Notes under the pieces: generated by a model | What the model saw: only the letters and a program-made list of their open reading frames with translations | Told to the model about the DNA's origin: nothing | Database searches by the model: none | Source: Prunella strophiata | Taxonomy: Eukaryota; Chordata; Aves; Passeriformes; Prunellidae | Length of the DNA: 64,000 nt | NCBI GenBank assembly: GCA_036583965.1 | Contig: JAZBQD010000014.1 | Location: forward strand, 44,325,490-44,389,489 | Direction: 5' to 3' | In this document: positions 36,221 through 47,336 of the stretch, one piece after another | Position numbering within the stretch: the first letter of the stretch is position 1 | How the letters are laid out: each line of letters starts with the position of its first letter | Position numbers and translations under genes: made by a program

Positions 36221-37460
36221 CTGCTAGGTTTCTCCACACAGAAGCAAACAAACAGCCCAAGGGTAATCTATTTCATCCTGTAACAGGGTGCAGTGGGAAC
36301 AGCCTCGTATCTAATGAGTAAGATCATCGCTCCCATGCCTTTGAAGAAGGACTCAGGATGGGAGATTGGTTACTGGACTGAACAGCAACAAACACTGTGG
36401 TTAAGTCATATTTCAGCACCCAGAAGAATGGCCTGTGTTTGAACTCCCTATGGTGAAAGGCCTGCAAATTTCAGTGCCATTATGTTAGTGTAGCATACCT
36501 GCTTCCAACATCAAACCTTGAGGAACAGATTTTGCTGTCTACAACTATTTTATTTTCTGCTGTACTGTTCCTCCAGTCCTTTGTGCTTTACTGTACTCAT
36601 AACAGACCAAGTTTTCAGATACTAAACCATTTTTAAAATAAAAAAACACAATGTAGCTCAAGAATCTCAGCTGAAAAAACCTAAGTAATTTCACTGACCT
36701 ACATTTATCAATAAATTTGTAGCCTCCAGCCCAACAGGCAGCTGAGTAATTATTTTTATAAAGTAATCTTTAGTGTGCCAGCTTTTTTTTAGTAAAAATG
36801 CTACCAGTAGAAATCCTATGACACAGGCTTCTCTTACCACTTTCTCCTAAGAGACTAAAGACCTCATTTTCCAATATACTGAAATATGACTGTACTGTGA
36901 ACAATGTCTTCAGCAAATGAGATAGAGACGTTTCGGTTCTCTTTCTGCTCAGCTAAGTCAAATGAGTTTTTGGTGCTACCAGTCAATGAAGTTTAACTCA
37001 ACTCTGTCATCCCTTTAATTTTATCTACAGGAAAATGTTAACAGAAGGAAAAATTGCCTATACTCAGTTACTGCTGAAAAATTAGTACTTAGGGAACAGA
37101 CTTCTTGAGCAAGCAGGTATTATATACAGACATATTTTTCTGCTGATAAGCACTGGTAAAGTATCCATATGTTACACACTTTAAATTATTTTATGCAATT
37201 GCTAATTGTTAAGTGTCTGAAGACCTATTTAATCACTCAAAAGCAATCTCATATTCTCAGTGATTACTTCCAAACCATGGGATGAAATGTACAAATAAAT
37301 AAATTACTAATGACAGTATAGAATACAGTGAATTACAGGAAAAAAAATTTCAATGTGTTATGAATAATTTAGAAGCATGCTCCTGCTTGCAAAGATACAT
37401 GCTGAAACATTTCTTTGCAGCTAATCTAGGATTTTGTCACTTTTGGATCAATACCAACTG
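36221..37460. other. Non-coding stretch, nothing recognised
   Basis: AT-rich DNA between the weak exon candidate and a cluster of TAAT-type motifs. No gene or repeat family was seen. Confidence 0.5.
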
Positions 37461-37521
37461 CATGATAATTTAATGTGCATTAATTCCTGTTATTAATTCC
37501 TCTTACTAATATGCATTAATT
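37461..37521. promoter_or_regulatory. Cluster of homeodomain/POU-like motifs
   Basis: Within about 60 bp, TGCATTAATT occurs twice (37476-37485 and 37512-37521) and ATTAATTCCT twice (37479-37488 and 37492-37501), with further TAAT cores. This spacing and repetition is what homeodomain or POU-factor enhancers look like. However, the region is AT-rich, so some clustering is expected, and no conservation data are available here. Confidence 0.25.
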
Positions 37522-38007
37522 GCTCATCTGCTTTCACTTTATAGTAACAAATGAAAACCAATATTGAGCAGAAGAAAATACTTTCCTTTTACTTATTACA
37601 AGGCCATAACTCAGAAGTATGACAATGCTACTTTACTGCAACAGTGAGTGAGAACTGATCTGTGTTCATTTGATGCTTAAGCATCAGCTCTTAAAGCTCC
37701 TGATTTTTCTACTAGTCACCCCTTCAGTTACTAACTGAACTGAATGGATCTGCTCTACAGCCCAGAGCAAGAACAAAATCAATAAGATTTGGTAGCATGC
37801 ATCAATTCTCAGATTGTAAATGTATTTATCAAAACACAATTTTCCAGAATTAAGTCTAAGTCGGTTAAAATTGGCAAAGTTTCAATTTGAGAAAACCAAA
37901 TTGTACAAACCAAGTACTGTAATTGAATCTTTGGCTTTATAATGAGAACAAGAAAGACAATATTCCAACACATTATTAATGGATACTTCCATCCACATTA
38001 AACTGGG

Positions 38008-38032
38008 TTTTTTTTGGTTTTTTTTTTTTTTT
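38008..38032. repeat. T-rich tract, T8 GG T15
   Basis: Simple T-rich low-complexity sequence. On the minus strand it is an A-rich tail, but no retroposon body is recognised next to it. Confidence 0.75.
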
Positions 38033-38170
38033 CCCCTAACAATATCCCTTATTAATAAGATGCTTGCAAGACTGTCCCTTCTTGACCCTTTTCTCTGTAT
38101 GGCACCATGGATTACTTATTGGTATTTTAAATTATATAATTACCCAGTTATCTGAGGAGATTGTGGACAA

Positions 38171-38203
38171 GAACAACAACAACACCACTACCAACAACAA
38201 AAA
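38171..38203. repeat. Imperfect (CAA)n microsatellite
   Basis: Starts with GAACAACAACAACACCACTA and continues with AACAACAAAAA. Impure, so probably of low mutability. Confidence 0.75.
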
Positions 38204-38896
38204 TCTGCTCTTCCTCAAATTATCTATATTAACAGCAAATAGTTGCTGGGCTGCCTTTGCTTGCCTCTCTTTTTATTCAGGCTGTTTGCTCTGTAGTGAC
38301 TAAAATATTTATGTATGCTCCTCTGAAAATCTCAGCCAAAGCGACTAACAATGGTCCCTAGGCAATTTCAATGGGCCCTTGGATACCTCTCTCAAATGCA
38401 TTGGAAACCCAGCCATTATTTTTTCCAGAATATTCCTATTTCCAATTCTTTACCTTTTAATTAATATATGTTTCCTCATTAAACAGGTAATTTAGTACCT
38501 CACCTTCAAGGTAAAAAAAAAAAATGAGAATTTTGGTTTAAGATCCATGTCACTGTGATTATGGCTGTGATGCTTTTTATTTATGACAGTCAAAGAATGC
38601 AAGCAATGTCCATTCACTGATATATCTCAATATAGCAGCAAAGCACTGCAACAGCTGAGCCATACTTCAGTAAATCACATATGTTCTGAATTCAGTCTTT
38701 GAATGTGCAACCCTTAAATGCACACATGTGAAGTTCTCTCTCACAGAAATACACTTCCATTAATTTACTTAGTTTCCATGAAAACTGAAGTTAGGCATTC
38801 CCTAATTAACTGAATGAAAGGAATTTAGGGAGGTTTTTTTCTGCTGTTATTCTCATTTTTACATCTGCTTTCACAGCTTGAAATCCTGCTTAACCT

Positions 38897-39031
38897 TCAA
38901 ATTACGCACTTCAGGTAATATTTCATGGCAGAAGCACGGCAAACAGAATAAATCCTCCATGGCAAATGAAGACTGACGAGCATCTTCGCGAGCAGCCAGC
39001 TATCATACACATCTTCCTTGTTAGCACTCAT
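38897..39031 (-). CDS. Small minus-strand ORF (44 codons) at CpG island edge
   Basis: An ATG at 39031-39029, preceded by an in-frame TAG six codons upstream, opens 44 codons ending in TGA at 38899-38897. The first part, MSANKEDVYDSWLLAKML, is strikingly protein-like (acidic, then amphipathic), and the rest is more basic and less convincing. A weak donor-like CTC|GTCAGT at codon 18/19 could end a first exon there. A further donor-like GAAG|GTTAAG lies just after the stop. The start context is poor (C at -3). It lies just downstream, on the minus strand, of the CpG island. It could be a first coding exon, an upstream ORF, or chance. Confidence 0.25.
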   Translation of the reverse strand: MSANKEDVYDSWLLAKMLVSLHLPWRIYSVCRASAMKYYLKCVI

Positions 39032-39195
39032 GAGAGCTCCTCCCTGCTATGCCCGCCGCGTTCCCGGCCAGCCTGTATGTCGGCATTCCGCACACGCGGA
39101 TGCAGGCTTTGCCAGGCAGGATTTTTAAGCCGCTCGAGGTGTGTTCCCCCTGCCCAGGCCGGATCCGGAGGCTGTGGCTCCGGGCAGCCCCGCCG

Positions 39196-39205
39196 TGACT
39201 CAGCA
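39196..39205 (+). promoter_or_regulatory. TGACTCAGCA motif (AP-1 / MARE / antioxidant response type)
   Basis: Inside the CpG island. TGACTCA is the AP-1 core, and the extension GC makes it a match to NRF2/small MAF antioxidant response elements. The motif is short, but its location in the only CpG island of the window makes function plausible. Confidence 0.4.
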
Positions 39206-39216
39206 GGCCGCGGGCC

Positions 39217-39242
39217 GGGGCCGCAGGGCAGCCCGGGCGGGG
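39217..39242 (+). other. G-quadruplex motif in CpG island
   Basis: GGGG, GGG, GGG and GGGG separated by loops of 5, 6 and 1 bases, a canonical G3+ N1-7 pattern. It is on the plus strand, within the GC-richest part of the island. Confidence 0.6.
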
Positions 39243-40716
39243 CCGGTGCCTGCGTGGGGAACCCTCACCGCCCGGGAACGCCTTCCCCGGGCTCGAAACT
39301 GCCCCTTCAGCCCCCACCCTGATGGCTCGCCTTCAGTCGGGCAATACCAACAATGCCCGATCTCTGGTGCAGCGTGCTGCCAGCTGATTATTTGGTAATT
39401 AACAAGCAAACACACTGTTCACTGAGACAGGGCTCCGTATGTGTTTCTGTGGAAATGTGGCATAAGGACTCAGGGATCCGAACCTGGCGTTATTAGATGC
39501 AAATGTAAAATCACAATGTAAACTCAAAATAAAAAGGCATTTACCCAAGGAAGGGTAGCATCCTGTTGTGAATGCCTGTAATGCTTACTGGCAATACCTT
39601 TCTCTTTGAGATCACACAGGAAACAGCTTTCAGGGTTATTAAACTAGCTGTTTCTCAATACTCTCTGACAATGCATCTCTTTGAAAGTATGGGTATGTCT
39701 TCAAGTTACTGAACACAAAAGCTAAAGCATTTGTACTCCTTTTTCCAAAATATGAAAATCTACAAGATGCAAAAAATAGGATCTAGAATTTTTCAGCATT
39801 TACTGTGGTAAATAATATTAATTTTAAAAATGTAATTTAACTTATCTTCTTTTAAAAGGTGTACGTCTATATTAGTTAGACAATTTTCTTGAATATATCC
39901 AAAACTGTCAAATTAAAGAAATGCTTTTAATTTTTTAACAATTTCCAGCAAGTTCCATAGTTAGAAATAGCTGTACTTATATGTAAAATTTCTAAGAGTA
40001 CATAGTTTTCTGAAGGACAGTAAGGACAGGCTTGTCTATTCCCTGAATGAAAGCCCAGATTTTTTCCAAATTTCCAAAATGTAACAGCATGATCATTTTT
40101 TACAGGACAGACAAGCAGTAGATTCTGGAATGCATTTTCCTGGCACACATTTTACTGTAGCTTGCAAATGTTACAGAAAATTTACAGAAAGAGGAAAAAA
40201 GTCAATGAAATTTCATTGTCATTATTCAGTTAGGATGTCTAATGAAATAGATCATGTTATTATATTGATCACCTCAGTGACTGTCCTGCCCCTCCCCACA
40301 ACGCAGTCATCTATAGCAGACAAAAACTGATCAGAAATGTACACTCTTGAACAAACAGGCAAGATTCAAACACAGTATTTAGTCTCAGCAACATTTAAAC
40401 AACCATTTAAAAATAATCAGACTAGTAGGATCTCTGCAGTTATATCCACCTGAGAATCCTGACTCTGCATTCCAGCCCAGGTATCTGAGTCAATGTAACC
40501 ACACTGCATCATCATAATCCTGTCTCAGCATATTCCCTCTACTGCACTCAAATCCACAAATAAAAAAATATCCCTTTTTACCTTAGATAGTGAATTCCTT
40601 CTTGTCCTTCTGTTCATAGTAACTATTCCAAGTTTGCATATTTGAAAAAATACAAGGATGGTTAAACCAATAAACTTCGCAGATCCTCTCCTGCGGCAGA
40701 AAGCAAATTACAGGGG

Positions 40717-40760
40717 AAAAAAAAAAAAAACCCACAAACAAAAAAACCCCACTTCAAACT
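40717..40760. repeat. A14 followed by A/C-rich low-complexity sequence
   Basis: Begins with 14 A, then CCCACAAACAAAAAAACCCC. Similar A/C-rich tracts lie at 49.9 kb and 51.6 kb in this window, a low-complexity type that recurs here. Confidence 0.7.
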
Positions 40761-43700
40761 GTGACCTCAGAGCTGAGCACAGCCGTTAGCATCCCTCAGC
40801 CAACCTTCAGTAGAAAGCAGGTTTAGACAGCACGAGAACTGGCTCTGTACATGGCTGCAATGCTTTCAAATCAAGCATTCTGTGCTGTAAGCTCGGGGAT
40901 TTATATCTTCTTAAATAGGCCGTCCCACTCAATGCTGCTTGTGTGCATGAAAATATGAAGCATTTCACTGCAGTCACTTTATGCAAGAAACTACCCCAGT
41001 CATCTTTACAATCTCTGTCACTATGTTCTGAGACTAAAGAATGAGGACAGCATGCATAATTCATGCATTAAAATTTTCTGTGCACTTCCTGCAGCAACTG
41101 TTACATCCACTAATGGGGTATCGATCAGCTCATCGCTAAAACAATTGGGGCTGGGCAATTGCTGTGCTGCAACCAACAATATTCCATCCAAAACAGGATG
41201 CAGACACAGGCTTCCCCCTGCAGCATTCAAACGTAACTCCAACATACATGGCATGGCATTTACATATTGCAGAGTGTTTAATCTAGACTCTGCATTTCTT
41301 TGACCTCCAAAAAATGCTGTGTTATCTGAGCCTTTTATTGAGTCTGCAGACTCCTTTGACTGTGCAGCATGAGAAGCAAGTATGTTCTCCTAACCCCATG
41401 TTCAAAGCACAGTGAACCTCTGAAAGCACAGGGCAGATGTAAAAGCTTTCTACCCCATGACATATTCTTTGCCCCATACACACCTGTACCATGTTTGTAC
41501 CAGGAAACAAGTCCATTCTCACTTGAATCCTTTTATTAGAGTGCATATATTATATTCTGTCTGCATAGACCTGCATAGATACATCATTTTTGTCCAGCAC
41601 AACACACCCAATTTGTATCTTATAGATCAATTAAAACATGTCCCAGAGTTTCCACTTCTTCCCACAGATCTGACCATCTTCCAGCCTTTTCAGCATACTC
41701 CTTTTTCCTGCACCCCTGTCATTTAAACAAGCTTCATCAACAGTATATCAACACTGTCTTCAGCAGTCTCTGGGCATTCCCCATCTCTGACTGCCATGTG
41801 CTTCTCCCATACACAGGAAAACCACAACTGCCACCGTTTCATAAGAAAAAGATGGACAAAAGGAAAACAAAGTCATGACAGAGGTAAAACTCCAAAGCAG
41901 TATTTAAAAATAAAATAACAAGGATCTTTGATTACCCTGGTGTTGCCAAACAGCACTGTGTATGAACACTGGTGTGTGAACCACATAGACCTGTAGTTTC
42001 CTGAAAGCCATGGAATTATTCCTTACCCTTGACAGTTTGGGTCTGCTCCTTAATCACCAAAATAAATAACTCTTACTGAGGTTTGTTAAAATATATTGAA
42101 GAGGTTAGTAAGATAACAATAATAATTATTCCTGGCGAAACAAAAAATCTTGATGGAACTGCAGCACAGAGACACTCATATTGATGAAAACCTGAATCTG
42201 GGCTAAAGTATCAACTCCTGCAATTGTACAGAGTCTTCCCAAGTAAGTTAATGGAACATTGTCTGGAGCGAGCTGGATTTGGCATACAGTCTGGAAACTC
42301 GAATGAATAGAGTCTTTTTCAGCAGAAATTCAGGAAGAAGTTTTCCTTTGTTTGTCTTTCACCAAAGCAATCACCTTTCACTACATCCAGCATCTACTGC
42401 TTTCCTTTATGCTAAGGCATACCCATACATTTCAGTAGGCTGGCAAATGTATCTCCAAGAAATTCCCATATGTCCATCTGGTTCATCCTTTCTCAACAGC
42501 TACCAAAGCTATAATATAACAGCAGTTAATCACTACTCTGGGATACATCCAAAATCAGAATTTTAGTTTTTCAAATTCTTCACCCATTACAATACTGCGT
42601 GCTGGGTCACAATAATCTCTGACAAGCATTAAGCTAGAAGTTACAAGTTGTATCAGAAAATGTGATGTTGTGCACCTGACTCCTTAAATTAATCAGATTA
42701 GAATGGTAATAAACCTCACAAGTATGAGATTCATGCCCCAGGTCATGCAATCTCCATGAGTTCACTCTGGTCTTACTCTAATCAGTTCTAAGTGGGAAGT
42801 TTACTGGGAAAAGAATGCTCATGTAGGCACTGCAGACTAGTTCATTGTGCACTTACCATTACAGTGGACATCTCCCACTTCTTGCTATGTTGGGAGCATT
42901 TTCCAGACAGATGTCTAAATTTGGACAGATAGCAGCACATGCCTACGCAAGAGTAAGATGCCCATTCTCTGTCAGAAATCTGTAAGAACCTGTTCAGCTC
43001 TTGCAGTCTATTTAAGGGCAAGCTGAATCATTCTTATGTTTGTGGACTCTGCTGATTAGATTTCTGCCCAATAGGATCAGACTGAGAGCATGTCAATCAC
43101 ATGTAGGTATTAACATGTGGACCACTCAATTTACACATTTCATTCTGTCACTGTATCTCCCCTTCATGTGATGTAACAAGAATATTTCCTGGACATAGGG
43201 AAGGAGACATGGTAATTCTGGGAACATGATCACTCTCCCTATTCAAGCTATGTTTTGGATGCCTTAAAGAAAATGAGCAATTGTTTAAACAGGATTTCAT
43301 ATGTAAATGCCGCAACACAAGTGTCATATTGGACAGTTCTGTCCAGAATATAAATTTTGATCATTGACTCAGAAAGAAACTAACTTTCTGCATTTTATTA
43401 TGAGATAAAATTAAATTACTCATTGAATTCAGTAGTTTGAAATGGAAAATGTCTCCATGTGATTTTATTGGTACTGTAATACATCAGTTAAATAACTATA
43501 TGTGTGGAAAAAGACATTGTTAAAATGTCTGCAACACTTGCCTGGTATTTTAGAATTTGTATGTAATATGGTGGGTTCCTCAAAGGAAGATTTAGAAGCT
43601 CTGGAGAATAAAGTAAGAGAATTTCTTCTATCAGAGAATTTCATAAGAAGCATGAACAATACAAATAGAAACTAACACACTTCCTTTGGAAAATAACAAA

Positions 43701-43869
43701 GATAAGAAGGATTTTACAATTTACAAGGGTAAGAACTAGAAACTGGACAAACTAGTGTTTTCTTGAAGTTACTGGCATCAGCAAACACAAATAGGAATGT
43801 TATAGCTATCATTACACTGAAGTACTGCCTAGGTATTTCACTGTGTTAGACAGACATCCCAAAAATATC

Positions 43870-43918
43870 TGACAATCCATGCTGACAGAAGCTGTGACAA
43901 TATGACAATCCATGCTGA
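43870..43918. repeat. Direct repeat, 16 bp, period 33
   Basis: TGACAATCCATGCTGA occurs at 43870-43885 and again at 43903-43918, identical in both, with 17 bp between. Confidence 0.88.
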
Positions 43919-44478
43919 TTGCCTTCTCTGTGTATTTAATTGTAATTTTAGCATTCCCTGATTTGCTAATGATGAAAAGGAGATAATGAAAATGCCCTGC
44001 TCTCCTTGCTTTACTCTTCCTATTCCACATTTCTCATGTAAATGAGACATTCTTATTTTTACTATGCCTAGATAGATGTCAGAAACCCACAAGAAAAACT
44101 ACAAAGATTTCTCCTTCATCATGAAAACCAGTTCCAGTACAATACACAGCCTCCCAGCCCTCCTGGAAAATTACCCCTTCAAAATAGAAACTCCAGAACT
44201 GGGAAATTTCTCTTCAATCTGGAATGGGAAAGTACTCATGGCACGTAAAGTCTTAAGACATGCTATGCAGTAGACTGTCAGGTACTCTCAATCACAGGAT
44301 CCCATTTTTAGCAGGGTATAGTCTGAGACCACAAAACCATTTAATGCTGCCATTTCTCATAAACATCTCACAACTCCTCATTTTATTTCCATAATTAGTT
44401 TTTTCAAATTTTGCTGGTTTATGCACCTCTATTTTTCATTTGCTATTCTCTCACTATAGTCTAACCTCAGCCTTGATT

Positions 44479-44560
44479 TACAGAATCATGCACATGTTTA
44501 GGTTGAAAAGATCCTTGAGATTGTCAAGTCCAATCATTAACCTAGCACTTCCAAGTCCTG
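44479..44560 (-). mobile_element. CR1 LINE 3' end fragment
   Basis: Minus-strand CR1 3' terminus of about 80 bp. It starts with ACAGAATCATGCACATGTTT near 44481 and continues with GGTTGAAAAGATCCTTGAGA near 44501 and TCAAGTCCAATCATTAACCT near 44525. This is the 3' UTR type that begins AGAATCAT and carries AACCTAGCACT. It is a severely 5'-truncated copy, a common outcome of CR1 retrotransposition. Confidence 0.85.
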
Positions 44561-47290
44561 ATGTTGTTCCTTTTCTGATGGTTTTTACCTTTTGCACTAA
44601 CAAATTTGCAAATGGAACTCTTTAAATCTCTATCATTTGCAGTTATCCAGGCCTCAGGAAGTGGGCTCATTTTCATTCTTCCTGACATGCCAATAATTTT
44701 TCATGTTTAGGAGTTTTTACTTCTGATGTTTTGGCTACCTTGGCACAGTCTTATCCTGATGTCCCTAACTGTTGCTCTGGATCTCATTCAAAGGAACAAC
44801 TTCATGGTTTCTTCTGTGCTTTCTGGAGAATTTTTTGGGCTTTCTTCCTCCTAAAACTTTACTGTACTACAATCTCATCTATAGACACAGTACTAACTAC
44901 TATTTCCTCTTCAGATGCTGTACCTCTACTTCAGTAATACCTCATTCTTTTCAAATTGGTATCTCAGACAGAATTTCTGATACCGTAAATTCACGCATCA
45001 GCTTAGGCTCCACACAGAAAAATTAGGGTTTTCATTACCCACCCCCACAAACTCATTCTGCCAGATCCTTTCTGAATCACTGTGTACAGTCTGAATGTTA
45101 TCTCTAACCCAAATTATCCTTAGATCATTAAATCCAGACCTGCAAAATCATTCTGCATAATATTGCTCATATAAAATCTTTTAATATGCATTTAATTAAT
45201 ACCCTTGTCCAGATTCTCATCATCTCAGAAAAAAAATTAATCCAAAATCTTGTCCTCTGTCCTGGACAAACACAGCACCTTATCAGAGCACTGCTGCTCT
45301 GAGTGTGTGATTTCTCTCCTTGCCTCCACTTCTTTCTTTGGTACGTCAAATAAATGGAAGTTCACATTGGTTCCATGGACCACTCTCATTATTATTCTCA
45401 CTTGGTACTGAACAGCCAAGTTACAATTAGCCTGCAAGTTATTTTTCATTATGTCCTTGTTAAATTCTCAGTGAACCACTTCTATGCTTTCCTCCCATTA
45501 CACTTCACACTTTGGAAGAAATCTGCAACACCTGCAAAGTTACTGCATTGCCCTCCTTCAAATCCTTTCTTAAATCTTGTTTGCTATGATAATTGAAAAT
45601 TAAATTGACAGCATGTAGGCTGCTCTGGAAAGCTGAGACCACTGTCCTCAATAGCTGATTTTCTTTCACTGTTTCTTTGCAATTCCCCATCTGTCTTTGC
45701 TTTTTATGTTATACTTTCACTTATAACTACTGTGAGTAATTCTTACTGGGAGAGGGACAGACTTCTTGTTTGTTCAAAGGGATCTCTGTTTGATGACTCT
45801 GACTTTTCAGCACTACAGTAATGGAAAGTACTGGAGGGCACAGAACAATAGAAATTTAACCAGGACTCTCTCATAGAACCTATGGAGTCAGGCATAGAAT
45901 TGAGCTTGCCCCCAGTTCCTACCGAGAAGTCACATGAGGTTAAACAAAATCAAGACTTCCAGTTCAGTCATTTAAGCTGAAAATGTGACTTTGATCTTCT
46001 GTGGACTACATTGCTACCAATACCTAAACATGTACCAAAACAAAACCACTGCTTGTTCTGCTTTACTGTTTGTGTTCCAAGATGTCAAAGCTACTAATTA
46101 TATGAAAATGTTTTCTTTAAACATTATTCAAAAATAATCATGACATTTAATGCAATTATACAAATTGCATGCCAACATGATTGTCCCTTCTATATATACT
46201 ATACTGTATTCTGTAATATAGCACAGGCTTAAAAAATCATACTATTTATTTATAGTTATATTATAAAAAAAATAAGAATAAAATAAGATAGTACTCATAG
46301 TTATTGGTACAACAGACTACTATATGTATCAGCCATATTTAAAGTGTAAAAGAAATTCTATGTATACTGAGAAAAATGCCACTCCAAATGTGCCAAGAGC
46401 TCCAAGAGTTAGTTATAGATAGAGAGCTATAGAGAGTACTACTTTCATGTTCTCCTAGGCCTTTGCACTCAAACAGCAACAAAGGCTGTATCCAAGATAA
46501 CACACAAAACTTCCCTCCAAATGGTTTACAACGTTTACAGAGTGATTTACTTCAAATCACTGCTGATCCAAAGCTAGCACCAAGTGCAGCATGACTTGCT
46601 GCAGTGTCTGCTTCCACAGACTGTACTGTAATACTGATGGGAAAATTCTCTTCTTCAGGTCTTCTCTTCACATGGTTTTTTGGTGACATCCTTGTCCTTG
46701 GGCCAACTGGCCAACCCTTAGAGCAACTGAACCTCTTCATACATTTTGAAGTTCAGGAAACAATCTGGTGGTATGTTTTTTTCCTGTATCTTTGATACTG
46801 CTAGTTTTGCACTCTACTATGCATGCTTCCTCTATGATGTTCCTGACCTCTGGATTAATTGTTCTAGCTGTCATTAGTTAAGAACTCTCTTTGTTTGCTT
46901 TACTGGTCATCACAGTAACAACTTACATCACAGGACAGACAAAGCAAGCCTATGCTTGACCCGGCAGCAATTCGGTGTTGGGCTGCCTGGCATTAAAGCC
47001 AGACTCCTTCCCGTATCCTCATCCAAAGACCTACAAAAATTCAGGGTACACCACAGGAATCAACTGAATTATGTGTTTTGCTGAAAAGTAGAAAAAGCCA
47101 AGTATCCATTACTGTGAGCAGAAATTCAGGGCCACTGCCTGTGCAGAGCATAGCAACAAGTTCAGGGCTGCCAGCTCTTTTTAAGCATGAAGCTCAAGCC
47201 AATAAATGTTTCCAGCTGACTGAAATGTTTTAATGACAAGCCTTTTACCATACAAACAAGAGACAAGCTGCTGCATCCAAACATCTTGCT
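44561..47290. other. Non-coding stretch, nothing recognised
   Basis: AT-rich except for a short GC spike near 46960-47010, where GGCAGC and GCTGCC form a small hairpin with a loop of about 13 bases. No gene or repeat family was seen. Confidence 0.5.
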
Positions 47291-47336
47291 GGGGTTGGGT
47301 GGGAGGGGGACCACTGGGTGAGGGCAGGGGCATGGG
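47291..47336 (+). other. Dense G-run array, G-quadruplex candidate
   Basis: Eight G runs of three or more within 46 bp. The first four (GGGG, GGG, GGG, GGGGG) have loops of only 2, 1 and 1 bases, which predicts a very stable quadruplex. Four further runs follow. It sits in a locally GC-rich block (47.16-47.6 kb) with long but unrecognised minus-strand open frames, including 164 codons at 47181-47675. Confidence 0.75.

Larger units (their letters stand above)
37522..38896. other. Non-coding stretch
   Basis: Contains a T tract interrupted by GG (38008-38032) and a CAA-rich microsatellite-like stretch (38171-38203). No gene was seen. Confidence 0.5.
38975..39370. promoter_or_regulatory. CpG island, likely promoter
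   Basis: A block with roughly thirty CpG dinucleotides in about 300 bp (densest at 39045-39335) and high GC in an otherwise AT-rich, CpG-poor window. In vertebrates such islands usually mark promoters. The direction is open. On the minus strand a good donor, GGGCG|GTGAGG, ends at 39269 and a small ORF follows at 39031. On the plus strand a donor-like CTCGAG|GTGTGT lies near 39138. No TATA box is seen, consistent with a dispersed CpG-island promoter. The island contains a TGACTCAGCA site and a G-quadruplex motif. It could instead be an orphan island such as an enhancer or a lncRNA start. Confidence 0.65.
39371..44478. other. Non-coding stretch of about 5 kb
   Basis: AT-rich DNA with only simple-sequence features: A14 followed by A/C-rich sequence at 40717-40760, and a 16 bp direct repeat (43870-43918). 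The GGATCCGAACC near 39475 resembles a tRNA B box on the minus strand, but no tRNA fold surrounds it. No gene was recognised. Confidence 0.5.

Noticed and set aside
39465..39482. tRNA B-box-like GGATCCGAACC, minus strand
   Set aside because: No A box, anticodon arm or acceptor stem can be folded around it.
46955..47010. Small GC-rich hairpin resembling a structured RNA
   Set aside because: The stem is only about six base pairs and no known RNA family fits.
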